The notes under the pieces: model-generated | What the model was told of the DNA's origin: nothing | Databases searched by the model: none | What the model saw: the letters and a program-made list of their open reading frames with translations, nothing else | Part shown: positions 9,590 to 16,976 of the stretch, piece after piece | How the letters are laid out: the number at the start of each line of letters is the position of its first letter | How positions within the stretch are numbered: the stretch's first letter is position 1 | From: CAMBDS01 sp964355675 | GTDB lineage: Bacteria; Electryoneota; AABM5-125-24; Hatepunaeales; Hatepunaeaceae | DNA: 64,000 bases | Assembly: GCA_964355675.1 (NCBI GenBank) | Contig: CAYHEC010000007.1 | Coordinates: 75,034-139,033 of the forward strand | Direction: 5' to 3' | Translations under genes and position numbers: made by a program

Positions 9590-10828
9590 CTATCGAATAA
9601 TAACGGTTTTTTGAATGACCGATCTTCCTCCTGCCTCTAACTTCACCAAATAGACGCCTGCTCCTAAATCTCCCGCATTCCAGACGACCTTGTGCTCGCC
9701 AGCATCGTACGACAGGCGTCCCTGCCTGTCAAGCAAATCGGTGACGAGGCGACCGGAGAGGTCGTAGATGGACAATCGCGTAGGGGCCGGTTTACCGAGC
9801 CCGAAGGTGATGGTTGTTCTGGAATTGAAGGGGTTTGGGAAGGGAGGTTCAAGGTTGAAGGTTGAAGGTTCAAGGGGAGCTTCCGGCGCCGAAAGCGGAG
9901 CGAAAAGGGTGAAGGTCGAGTCGCAAGAGATGGTGTCATTATCCTGACTTATCTGGAAGACCGTCCAAACAAGCGAATCGTTGTCCATAATATCAAGAAG
10001 TGTCTGGCGTTCGATCAATACTGACCTATGCTCACCTGCAATAACCGTTCTTGTCCCACCCATGCCGGTCAACTGCACGTGAAATTGGTCATACTGATGG
10101 ATCAGCAATGGTCACCAGACAAAGTTAATGAGCGAGTCTTCGGATAAGAACGAACGATTTGGTGGTTCGATCAATATAATACCGCCAAGATTGATGTTAT
10201 TGACCGTGATCCGGACACTGCATGTGTCAGTTTCTCGCCCGTCTGAGACGACAAAAATTGGTTCGTAATTACCTGCTGATTCGTAATCGGTCTGCCAGTT
10301 GAAAGTTGCCTGGCCATCGCCTTGATCGAAAAGTTCTGCACCCTCCGGCAGGGTGTTCTCAATGGCAAATATTTCGAGTGTATCTTGGTCAGGATCGGTC
10401 GCTGATAAGTTGAAGATTACACGTTGGGGTTCGGATAAAACTTGAGGGTTGGGAATGTCGATCCATTCAGGTGGATCGTTGGGTTGTATGACATTGATTC
10501 CGATAGTCGTGCGAACTTCAAAACGATCCCGTCGTCGAATCGCAACCAAAGTCACCGCATACATCCCCACACGGGTTGGTCTCATGGTTATTCTAATACG
10601 AAAATCACCAAGCGGTTCGCCTTGTAATCTAATATCCATTGGGATCGGCGGTGCAACCGCAATATCCCACTCATCGTCACCTGGCTCAAGCAATTCCATC
10701 ACAAACGAATATCTTCCGCCGACATCGACTTCAATGTCCAGCATTTCGCTCCAATGTGGCTCGCCCGATGCGGGCTTCACTGCAAGTAAAGCAAAGAGAC
10801 CGACTATCGCCCAAAGATTTGCTTTCAT
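9590..10828 (-). pseudogene. T9SS cargo gene interrupted by an in-frame TGA
   Basis: Two open segments in the same frame (10828-10115 and 10111-9590) are separated only by TGA at 10112-10114. Read through, the product is 411 residues plus the stop position: signal peptide (MKANLWAIVGLFALLAV to ASGE), an Ig-like domain, a cadherin-like domain (NDPPEWIDIPNPQVL), a third domain containing the TGA, and a sorting domain (FPNPFNSRTTITF). The paralogue at 1465-4344 has FVWSRSRD where this gene has FVW-stop-PLL, so the TGA interrupts a conserved domain. The start ATG at 10828 follows GGAG and fits the promoter at 10919-10947; the longer upstream frame to 10915 begins at the predicted transcription start. 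No propeller is present. A nonsense mutation or an assembly error is the simplest reading. Confidence 0.75.
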
Positions 10829-10918
10829 TTTCGGCTCCGAAAATCGAATAAACGACGCTTCATATCCTTCAGTTGCAATACCTGCCCCCCGATCCCCTTG
10901 TGAAACCAGCCTCATAAC

Positions 10919-10947
10919 AATCTACGGTACTTCATCAGATAAGTCAA
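10919..10947 (-). promoter_or_regulatory. Promoter of the minus-strand cargo operon
   Basis: On the minus strand the sequence reads TTGACT, 17 bases, TAGATT, a near-consensus sigma-70 promoter. Transcription would begin near 10912, about 80 bases before the ATG at 10828. Confidence 0.7.
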
Positions 10948-10983
10948 GTTTTGTTGCCCTGTACGATCGAATCTATTCGCCCG

Positions 10984-11222
10984 ATTTAAGGACGGCGATT
11001 GAAATCGCCGGTACCGCTATGTGCTACCCAACTCGCTGGGCCGGTTGGGTCTCAGTATCTGAAACCTCACTTGCAAGCAAGTGGGGCCACCCCGCCGCCC
11101 AGCGAAGCTGTGCGGGCTACACGCACGTTTCCCTTTATGCCGCAGACTTCGGGGAGTCTGACTATTTAAGGACGGCGATTGAAATCGCCGGTACGGCCCA
11201 GCAAAGCTGTGCGAGCTATACG
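10984..11222. repeat. Repeat-rich gap between divergent promoters
   Basis: This gap between the two divergent transcription units holds no convincing gene. A 31-bp direct repeat (ATTTAAGGACGGCGATTG and on) occurs at 10984-11014 and 11164-11194; its core GGCGATTGAAATCGCC is a hairpin and recurs at 13631-13646. A second pair, beginning GCCCAGCRAAGCTGTGCG, lies at 11097-11123 and 11196-11222; a reverse-orientation relative is repeated at 56637-56718. Small hairpins stand at 11068-11083 (CACTTGC/GCAAGTG) and 11143-11160 (CAGACT/AGTCTG). Confidence 0.8.
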
Positions 11223-11267
11223 TATTTAAGAAAATTCTCATATAATCGTATTTATCAGACAGCGCCC

Positions 11268-11296
11268 TTGACTTTTGTAATATAATGTCGTATATT
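11268..11296 (+). promoter_or_regulatory. Promoter of the virus-derived module
   Basis: TTGACT, 17 bases, TATATT. The predicted transcription start near 11303 lies after the ATG at 11285, which argues that the first gene starts at the ATG at 11327 (or 11318). Confidence 0.65.
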
Positions 11297-11326
11297 AACA
11301 CCGTATCAAGAAACAGGATGTGTGGT

Positions 11327-11575
11327 ATGATAGACAACACAATAACCCATGACGCTCTTTTCAAAGAAGACGAGATCGATCTCGACCAGATGGCTGAAGA
11401 AGTCGAACGAATGAGAAGCATTCGCGGGACGACCGAACTGAAAGGTAATCGAGCACTAAGGGACTGGCTCAAACCAGTCGGCAAGGTTGTCAGGCCTTCA
11501 TTCGGCGGGAGGATCGAGGCAACGCGGACGGCGAACCAGGGTGATGGACTGGATCGGTTCAAATGTGGTAGATAG
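11327..11575 (+). CDS. Hypothetical small acidic protein, first gene of the virus-like module
   Basis: 82 residues starting MIDNTITHDALFKEDE. The frame stays open to an ATG at 11285, but that ATG is upstream of the predicted transcription start; the ATG at 11327 has AGGA at a suitable distance. The N-terminal half is rich in Asp and Glu and predicted helical (DEIDLDQMAEEVERM); the C-terminal half is basic and glycine-rich. There is no signal peptide and no family I recognise. Its place directly after a good promoter and before the capsid genes suggests a small regulator, scaffold or small-terminase-like role, but nothing in the sequence shows this. Confidence 0.5.
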   Translation: MIDNTITHDALFKEDEIDLDQMAEEVERMRSIRGTTELKGNRALRDWLKPVGKVVRPSFGGRIEATRTANQGDGLDRFKCGR

Positions 11576-11582
11576 GATACAA

Positions 11583-11684
11583 TTAAACACGAAGGGAAAG
11601 AAAGAATAAGTGAATGAGTGATGTTGATGATCCAATTAAAGAATCAAACTTCTAATTCTCTTCCTCTTTGTCCCTTCGTGTTAA
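11583..11684. repeat. Imperfect inverted repeat upstream of the cement-protein gene
   Basis: The left arm begins TTAAACACGAAGGGAAAG and the right arm ends TCCCTTCGTGTTAA, each about 25 bases. A related element with the same AACACGAAGGGA left end and an identical TCTAATTCTCTTCCTCTT right segment lies at 12338-12471, so the pair flanks the 11893-12333 gene. Confidence 0.75.
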
Positions 11685-11806
11685 AGAACTTTCTCCGTGG
11701 CAGGGGGATAGACAGGCTGAAAATAATAAAAGGTCTTGAGTTCCCCCTGCTCGGAGGGATGAAGGATGAAGGATGAAGGATGAAAAGAAGGTAGAAGGAT
11801 GAAGTG

Positions 11807-11863
11807 CTGTCACATGTCCCGTGTGACAGCAAGGAATCGGCGTCACACGAGACGTATGACGCC
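11807..11863 (+). repeat. Two adjacent hairpins and a GATGAAG tract before the cement-protein gene
   Basis: Hairpin one (11807-11829) has CTGTCACA/TGTGACAG arms around a 7-nt loop. Hairpin two (11839-11863) has GGCGTCA/TGACGCC arms around an 11-nt loop. They follow a GGATGAA tandem tract (about 11757-11783). They would form in the leader of the capsid transcript; an effect on expression is possible but not shown. Confidence 0.7.
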
Positions 11864-11892
11864 ACGAAAGGTAATAAAACAAAGGAAAATCA

Positions 11893-12333
11893 ATGGCAAG
11901 TCAATTTCAGATCGACAACAACGGCATCGGCGGAACGCCGTTTCTGACCTTCACGGTCGATACATCCGCCAACAAGGATTTCACTCAAACGGATCTTGAC
12001 AATAACCTGTCCGCCTGCGTTATCTCTGCCGACAACGAAGTCGGTATGGGCTCGGCTGGTGATAAGCTGTTTGGCAAGGTCGTCTGGGTTTCGCAGGAAC
12101 TTCAAGCCGGAACCACCGTCCCGGCGCTCTGCGCGGTGCAGGCTCGTGGCGTGGCGCGCTTCAAGTACGCCGCTACCACGCCGGTCATCAATCAGATGGT
12201 CGAAGCCGACGGAGCGGGTAAGGTAAGGCAATCAGCCGCCGACGCCGATATCGCCGCCGGTGGACATCTGATGCGCGGGCAAGTAATCGCGGTCGATGCC
12301 TCGGCAACGACATGCGACGTGTGGTTGGGGTAA
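11893..12333 (+). CDS. Capsid cement (decoration) protein, DUF2190-like
   Basis: 146 residues with AAAGGAAAAT just before the ATG. No signal peptide or membrane segment. The pattern of short beta strands, the ALCAVQARGVARF segment, then VEADGAGKVR and GQVIAVDAS near the end resembles the small DUF2190-type capsid cement proteins that sit next to major capsid genes in tailed phages and stabilise the shell from outside. It lies directly upstream of the major capsid gene, which fits. The flanking inverted repeats (11583-11684, 12338-12471) are unusual for a phage structural gene. The family call rests on pattern and position, without a search. Confidence 0.6.
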   Translation: MASQFQIDNNGIGGTPFLTFTVDTSANKDFTQTDLDNNLSACVISADNEVGMGSAGDKLFGKVVWVSQELQAGTTVPALCAVQARGVARFKYAATTPVINQMVEADGAGKVRQSAADADIAAGGHLMRGQVIAVDASATTCDVWLG

Positions 12334-12337
12334 AATC

Positions 12338-12471
12338 AACACGAAGGGACGAAGAGACGAAGGAGGAAAAGAGAGTAAGAGTGTAAAAGAGAATGAGCAA
12401 GATGTTATACAAGGCTCGAATGAATGAATCTCTAATTCTCTTCCTCTTCGTGATTTCGTGACTTCGTGGTT
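12338..12471. repeat. Imperfect inverted repeat downstream of the cement-protein gene
   Basis: The left arm starts AACACGAAGGGACGAAGAG and the right arm ends with the inverted match (TTCGTGACTTCGTGGTT), about 40 bases each with gaps. It is related to the 11583-11684 element. It ends 20 bases before the capsid gene start. Confidence 0.75.
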
Positions 12472-12491
12472 CTAATAACAATGGAGAAAAA

Positions 12492-13556
12492 ATGAACACT
12501 AATTTCGATAACGCAAGAAAACTAAAAGAACTGATCGTGCAACATTCACGATCTGGAAATCTCGCTCTTTATTCGGAAGCTCAAGAACAAGGCTTGACTT
12601 TCACGGAATTATTAGAGCAACTCGATCCGACCGAACCGGGCACAAACCTCGATGCCTTCGAGCGGCAATTGATGCTGAACGGAGTTCTTGCCGAGGGTCC
12701 GCGGTCGATCTCGCTCGAACAATTTTTCGTTGGCGGCGGACTGATTCTTATGCCGGAATACATCCTGCGAGAGATAAAGCGCGGGTACAAGATGGTGCAA
12801 GATCCATTCGATCTGGTCGCTTCAGTCGCCCAAGAAAACGGACCGACAGTTCGTCCGATCTACATCAAGACCAACGCCGCGCAGGAATCATTGGGACGCA
12901 GGGGATCGGGCGGCGGGTCGGCTTATCCGCGAGTCGAATTGCTTCACCGCGAGAAGGAAGCGGTCATTATCGACAGAGGCCGCCAGTTTGACTTTGGTTA
13001 CCGCGTTGTCCGCAACCAGAAGCTTGCTGAGTTCCGCGTGTTCCTCTGGTGGATAGGAGCGCAAATGGCTTACGACGAGATCGATGAAATATACAATGTT
13101 CTGCTTAATGGCGACGGAACCTCACTCGGGGCAACCGACGTTTTCAACGGCGTTGGGGGAACATTCGGCTACAGTGATCTGGTGCATCTCTCGATGTCCT
13201 TCGACGTTCCGGCACGAATGACGCACATCATCGCCGCAAAAGCCGATGTTGAGAAGATTGTCAACCTGACACAGTTCCAGGACCCGCTGGTCTGGCGCGA
13301 GTCGGAAACTTTCCAGCGCTCAGGGGATTACCGGTCTTTTCACCCGATAAATGCCAAGCTGGTCGTGGCTCCACATGCGACCGCAACAAAAGTGTTAGCG
13401 CTCGACAGCCGATTTGCGGTGCGCGAGTCGGTAGCTCAACCGTTGATGATCGAGGCCGAGAAGGTAATCAACCAGAAACTTGAGACGGCGGTTGTTTCGA
13501 AAGAATCGGTGTACACGGTGATGGTCGATGGGACGGCGTTGTTGAGTGATTATTGA
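12492..13556 (+). CDS. Phage major capsid protein (HK97 fold)
   Basis: 354 residues; GGAG before the ATG. The N-terminal about 85 residues are helical and could be a scaffold-like delta segment cleaved on maturation. The core then shows the expected order for an HK97-fold shell protein: an extended arm (PTVRPIYIKTNAAQ), a long helix region (FLWWIGAQMAYDEIDEIYNVLLNG), a YSDLVHLSMSFD segment like the P-domain start, and a final beta region with VVAPHATATKVLALDSRFAVRE. No signal peptide. It lies upstream of terminase and portal, the reverse of the usual terL-portal-protease-capsid order. This is the best evidence that the module encodes a virus-like particle. Confidence 0.8.
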   Translation: MNTNFDNARKLKELIVQHSRSGNLALYSEAQEQGLTFTELLEQLDPTEPGTNLDAFERQLMLNGVLAEGPRSISLEQFFVGGGLILMPEYILREIKRGYKMVQDPFDLVASVAQENGPTVRPIYIKTNAAQESLGRRGSGGGSAYPRVELLHREKEAVIIDRGRQFDFGYRVVRNQKLAEFRVFLWWIGAQMAYDEIDEIYNVLLNGDGTSLGATDVFNGVGGTFGYSDLVHLSMSFDVPARMTHIIAAKADVEKIVNLTQFQDPLVWRESETFQRSGDYRSFHPINAKLVVAPHATATKVLALDSRFAVRESVAQPLMIEAEKVINQKLETAVVSKESVYTVMVDGTALLSDY

Positions 13557-13897
13557 TGAGATTGGCGGACGAGGGCGTCCGCCTGGACACTGTTGCTGTA
13601 GGGGCGAATTTATTCGCCCGAGATGAGGTCGGCGATTGAAATCGCCGGTACGAAAAAGCAGAGCGGAATAGTAGTGCCGATTTAAATCGGCACTACTGTC
13701 AATTCGACGCGATCGGGGGCTAAACGAGTCAAAAATAATAACGGGCTCTGACGCTCCCCTCGCGTTGGAAGGATGCAAAAAATAGAGCGGGACGACCTAA
13801 ATCGTCCCGCTCAAAGACCGCCGATAAAATCGGCAGTAATTCGACTCCCGAGCGAGTCGCTCACAAGCAGGCTCACACAGACAATATAATGTCTGAA
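13557..13897. repeat. Hairpin-rich gap downstream of the capsid gene
   Basis: No gene is visible. Palindromes in order: a GGCGGACGAGGGCGTCCGCC element right after the stop; GGGCGAATTTATTCGCCC at about 13603; GGCGATTGAAATCGCC (13631-13646); an exact 28-bp palindrome with arm AGTAGTGCCGATTT (13670-13697); an 11-bp stem GAGCGGGACGA/TCGTCCCGCTC (13785-13812); and CAGACA/TGTCTG at about 13876-13893. All are built the same way: GC-rich arms around an AT-rich centre. One of them may terminate capsid transcription. Confidence 0.8.
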
Positions 13898-13933
13898 ATT
13901 GATTTTGTCAAGCACCTGCATAAAAAATCTTAG

Positions 13934-14014
13934 CGGAGGGCGGGGGAATCGAACCCCACTCCCGAAGGAGCAGCAGATTGTGAGCCCGCTTGAGCGACCG
14001 CGCTCTCACCCTCC
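13934..14014 (-). tRNA. Class II tRNA with 8/4 acceptor/T-stem architecture (allo-tRNA type), anticodon CAC
   Basis: The 81-nt minus-strand sequence folds as: acceptor GGAGGGTG/CGCCCTCC, 8 bp with one T-G pair; connector A; D arm GAGC-GCGGTC-GCTC; AA; anticodon stem GCGGG/TCTGC (two G-T pairs, extended by A-T) with loop CTCACAA; variable arm GCTCC-TTCG-GGAGT; T arm GGGG-TTCGATT-CCCC, 4 bp; discriminator G. In the normal 7/5 reading the T stem would have a T-C mismatch and position 8 would be G, not T, so 8/4 fits better. Allo-tRNAs are known class II tRNAs of this 8/4 or 9/3 form, with serine-type G73 and unusual anticodons. CAC would read GUG (valine). CCA is not encoded (CTA follows, then a T run). 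It has its own promoter. I infer serylation from G73 and the long arm. Confidence 0.8.
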
Positions 14015-14025
14015 GCGTGAACGTC

Positions 14026-14055
14026 AATATAATATTTGACTTTGTTACAAGTCAA
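14026..14055 (-). promoter_or_regulatory. Promoter of the allo-tRNA gene
   Basis: On the minus strand: TTGACT, 18 bases, TATATT (or 17 bases to TTATAT). Transcription would begin about five bases before the tRNA 5' end. The same -35 box is used at 10919-10947, 11268-11296 and 43763-43791. Confidence 0.65.
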
Positions 14056-14083
14056 TGATTTGGACTGAAAACTGGAAATAGAA

Positions 14084-14446
14084 ATGATAAATAATACACT
14101 CAATCAGATACTGGCAAAGAGAATGCCGCTATTGCTCAATTTCTCCACGCAGGTCACCACCGCATCCACAGAGTTGAAATGCGCCGGAGGTGAAACCGGG
14201 CAGGGTGTGCCGATCCCTTCTCACGGGAAAGCGGTTGGACTGCAGGTCTGGGACGGTTCGACTCTTCAAACAAGTTCGGTCGAGGTTGACCTCATTGCCG
14301 GTGATCGGCTGAATCTTTATGCCCAGTACGGGACAACCGATTTTACCATCAAGTTGCGATTAAATGGTGTGGATTCGACACTTACAGTGTCAGGTGTTGC
14401 GGCGAATTCGACGCTGACGGCGTCACTTTTAATTATTCTGGAGTAA
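14084..14446 (+). CDS. Hypothetical protein of the virus-like module
   Basis: 120 residues, starting 29 bases after the tRNA promoter on the other strand. Weak ribosome site (GGAAAT). The sequence is beta-rich, with an acidic-polar core (GKAVGLQVWDGSTLQ, EVDLIAGDRLNLYAQYG) and no membrane segment or signal peptide. The ending, DSTLTVSGVAANSTLTASLLIILE, looks like a small beta-sandwich, the style of decoration or head-fibre proteins. It ends 3 bp before the next gene start, so the two are probably cotranslated. No firm family. Confidence 0.6.
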   Translation: MINNTLNQILAKRMPLLLNFSTQVTTASTELKCAGGETGQGVPIPSHGKAVGLQVWDGSTLQTSSVEVDLIAGDRLNLYAQYGTTDFTIKLRLNGVDSTLTVSGVAANSTLTASLLIILE

Positions 14447-14449
14447 CTC

Positions 14450-15295
14450 ATGGCTTGGACTGACAGCGATACGGTGAAGAAATTTCTGCCCGGGCTGACC
14501 GGCGGAGCCGCGCAATTCAAAGACGTTGCAGTAACACTTGACATGGCTGGAAGTGGGAGTCTTCCACATACTGGCATACTCTCTGGGAGTGAAGTTGTCA
14601 AAAGACATGCATCAGGTGGAATCGATGGCCCGGAAGCGGTTGCACTCCCCGCAGAGACTTGGATCGCCCTGCCTGATGCGGCATTGGTTTCTGGTGAACT
14701 GGTTGTCGGGGATGGATGGCAACTTACGACAGTTTATGAGGAAGGTAGGGACTTTCTGGTCAACGCCGCAGAGGGGAAAATCAGGCGTATCGATGGTGGT
14801 GGGATCAGTGCCGGTGCAACCGTTCAAGTTTGGTATCAGAAATACGAAGTTATGGTCAATGACATTGATTATACAATCAATTATTCTAATGGAACTATTG
14901 CTCTGACATCGGGTAGCGAGATACCGGCGGGGGCAACTCTCAAGGTTGATTACGAACTGAATGCGGCTTCGTCAGTGGAGGACTTGATCCCAGAAGCTAT
15001 TACTCAGGCTGAGGATAAGATTTTGCGACGGTTGAAGTCGGACTACACGACCTCATCTACAGACCAGGGACTGATCACGGGCGCAACCGAGCTTACGCTG
15101 GCGATTATCTGCCGGAGTTTATCGGTGCGGGCGTTGGGTGATGGGCTGTCTGCGGCACAAAGTCGAGGGAAGAGCTGGCTCGATTTGGCGTCGCAATTCG
15201 AGAGATCAGCTTCCCGGACATTGAAACCGTTTATGACTGTTCCCGCGATTGCTCGTGGTGGCGTGCAGGGTAACTTCAGCTGGGAGTGGGCGTGA
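14450..15295 (+). CDS. Head-tail-connector-like protein with N-terminal beta repeats
   Basis: 281 residues. The C-terminal part (about 178-265: EDLIPEAITQAEDKILRRL through AQSRGKSWLDLASQFERSA) is helical and resembles head-completion or connector adaptor proteins, which fill the gap under the portal. The N-terminal part has two related beta units ending in GATVQVWYQKYE and GATLKVDYELNA, each preceded by a D-Y/F-x-V/I-N turn; this is a duplication not usual in small connectors. No signal peptide. It lies between the capsid and terminase genes. The connector assignment rests on weak pattern similarity and on context. Confidence 0.5.
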   Translation: MAWTDSDTVKKFLPGLTGGAAQFKDVAVTLDMAGSGSLPHTGILSGSEVVKRHASGGIDGPEAVALPAETWIALPDAALVSGELVVGDGWQLTTVYEEGRDFLVNAAEGKIRRIDGGGISAGATVQVWYQKYEVMVNDIDYTINYSNGTIALTSGSEIPAGATLKVDYELNAASSVEDLIPEAITQAEDKILRRLKSDYTTSSTDQGLITGATELTLAIICRSLSVRALGDGLSAAQSRGKSWLDLASQFERSASRTLKPFMTVPAIARGGVQGNFSWEWA

Positions 15296-15343
15296 TCGGA
15301 AGGATGAGGGATGAGGGATGAATGAAAGCAGGAAAGTGCATAA

Positions 15344-16741
15344 TTGAAAAACATTGAATTATCTCGCAAGAATTGGAACGCTATTCTGGTAGATGATGAG
15401 ACCGAAATTGAGTGGCCGGTAGCAAGTTTGACGCCGTGGGAATGGATTCTTGCCAACATCTGTACCCTCGATGCGGTTGGTGGTATAAAGCCCTTCCCTG
15501 ACTATCCATTTGCCAAAGCTTTAGTTGAGGCGTTGACTGCGCACAGGCTGTTGATCGTTGCCAAGTCGAGGCAGATGATGGCGACTTGGACAGTTGCGAC
15601 ATACTACCTCTACCGGGCACTCCACGACGATCAGGGTGTATATCTGTTTCTCTCCAAAGGGGCAAGGGATTCGCGTGAGTTATTGAAAAGAATGAAAATA
15701 ATTGTCAATAACCTGCCCGGTGATTTGAAAGATATGGTCAAGATTAAGCAGGAAGAAGCTGTATTCGTCAATGGTAGCCGTATCATCAGTCTTCCGGCAA
15801 CCGAGTTCGCTCCAAGAATGCACAGCCCGTCGGGAGTTTTCTGGGATGAAATGGCGTTCACGCCTTATTCCTCAGAGATTTGGACGTCACTTAAACCGGC
15901 GATAGACTCAGGCGGGACGTTCGTGGGAATTTCCTCACCGAACGGAACAGACAACATATTCTATGATTTGTACGTCGATCAAGAGAACGGATTCGGTAAG
16001 TTATGTCTTCACTGGCAGGATCATCCGCACCGTGACTTGGTCTGGCGTGAAAAGGCGGCGGCCGGGCTTTCGATGGCTTGTTGGCGTCAGGAATACGAAG
16101 TCGATTTCAATGTACTTGCCAACCGGGTATATGAAGAGTTCGATCACGATCTGCATATTCTGAGCGAAGAATTTGACCCGACTGGAATTGAAGGGGTTAT
16201 CTATCGCGGATTAGATTTTGGGTATCATCATCCTTACGTTGTTTGGTTACACCAAGCGTTCTCAGGTGAAATGACGGTGTTTGCCGAGTGGGAAGGCGCC
16301 GATAAAACCATTCAGCAGGTCGCTGACGCAATTAAGGACATCGATGCGCGGTACGGTCTGAGTGAGGGGTCGGTGCGATTCACAGCTTGTGATCCGGCAG
16401 GATCGGCAGTAAACGACGACGGGAATGCATCAACTGAGCGGTTGAAGGACCAAGGCGTCAGAGTTGTTTGGCGGGCGTCGCGAATTTCGGATGGCGTGGA
16501 TATAATAAAATCGTTACTTAGGGACGCCAACGGTATCGTGAAGCTCCGGTTTTCTCCCTCAGTTCGACGGACCATTCATCATTTGACACATTACCGCTGG
16601 GTAAAGGAAACCGAGAACCCCTGCAAGACTGACGGTCACGACCACGCATGCGACGCATTGCGTTACCTGATTATCAACCTTTATGCGAGAAAAAAGGTGG
16701 CTTGGTCCGGAGGCAAAGTGGCAGGAGTTTCGGAGGGATGA
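15344..16741 (+). CDS. terL: Phage terminase large subunit
   Basis: 465 residues from a TTG start preceded by AGGA. TerL pumps DNA into the empty head and cuts it. The ATPase half has a divergent Walker A (AKSRQMMATWT, about residue 71-81), in which MA replaces the usual G-K-T surroundings, as in many TerL proteins that keep K/R-S-R-Q-x-x-x-T, and a Walker B VFWDEMAF at about 164. The nuclease half has the acidic residues in LDFGYHHPY (about 289), TACDPAGS (about 347) and HDHACDALRYL (about 432). Length is typical and the gene appears intact. No small terminase is recognisable next to it. A 235-bp gap with a large nested inverted repeat separates it from the portal gene. Confidence 0.9.
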   Translation: MKNIELSRKNWNAILVDDETEIEWPVASLTPWEWILANICTLDAVGGIKPFPDYPFAKALVEALTAHRLLIVAKSRQMMATWTVATYYLYRALHDDQGVYLFLSKGARDSRELLKRMKIIVNNLPGDLKDMVKIKQEEAVFVNGSRIISLPATEFAPRMHSPSGVFWDEMAFTPYSSEIWTSLKPAIDSGGTFVGISSPNGTDNIFYDLYVDQENGFGKLCLHWQDHPHRDLVWREKAAAGLSMACWRQEYEVDFNVLANRVYEEFDHDLHILSEEFDPTGIEGVIYRGLDFGYHHPYVVWLHQAFSGEMTVFAEWEGADKTIQQVADAIKDIDARYGLSEGSVRFTACDPAGSAVNDDGNASTERLKDQGVRVVWRASRISDGVDIIKSLLRDANGIVKLRFSPSVRRTIHHLTHYRWVKETENPCKTDGHDHACDALRYLIINLYARKKVAWSGGKVAGVSEG

Positions 16742-16748
16742 GGGATGA

Positions 16749-16954
16749 AACGGTACGACGGGGCTCCGTACCCGTCGAAGAGTCTGTCCGAGAATATAAA
16801 AAAGTTCGAATTTGTCCAGGCGGACGCCATCGTCCGTTCTGATGCAAGCACAAATCGTTGGCGGACGAGGGCGTCCGCCTGGATTTTTATATACTCTCAG
16901 ACAGACTCCGTAGAGAGGAAACGAATGGCGGGTACGGAGCCCCGCCGTACCGTT
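16749..16954. repeat. 206-bp triply nested inverted repeat between terminase and portal genes
   Basis: Three pairs of arms enclose one another. Outer: 16749-16773 with 16930-16954, one mismatch in 25. Middle: 16781-16802 (AGTCTGTCCGAGA and on) with 16884-16907, one mismatch and a 2-base indel. Inner: 16815-16836 (TCCAGGCGGACGCC and on) with 16862-16883, one mismatch in 22. The central loop is about 25 bases. The inner arm is the same element as at 13557 and 18359-18430. Confidence 0.9.
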
Positions 16955-16976
16955 CAATGATAACAAAGGACTATCA

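Noticed and set aside
10112..10114. Selenocysteine codon
   Set aside because: No convincing SECIS-type hairpin is seen just downstream, and the paralogue has Ser-Arg there, not Cys.
1465..10828. Insertion sequence or transposase genes
   Set aside because: No transposase-like protein is seen anywhere in the window; the palindromes have no coding partner here.
10449..11285. 278-codon open frame on the plus strand
   Set aside because: It overlaps the cargo gene on the other strand, crosses both promoters and is made of the repeat sequences; composition is not protein-like.
13934..14014. Ordinary tRNA-Ser or tRNA-Sec
   Set aside because: A 7/5 fold leaves a T-C mismatch in the T stem and a G at position 8. 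The anticodon is CAC, not a serine anticodon or TCA, and the D stem is only 4 bp, unlike the long D stem of tRNA-Sec.
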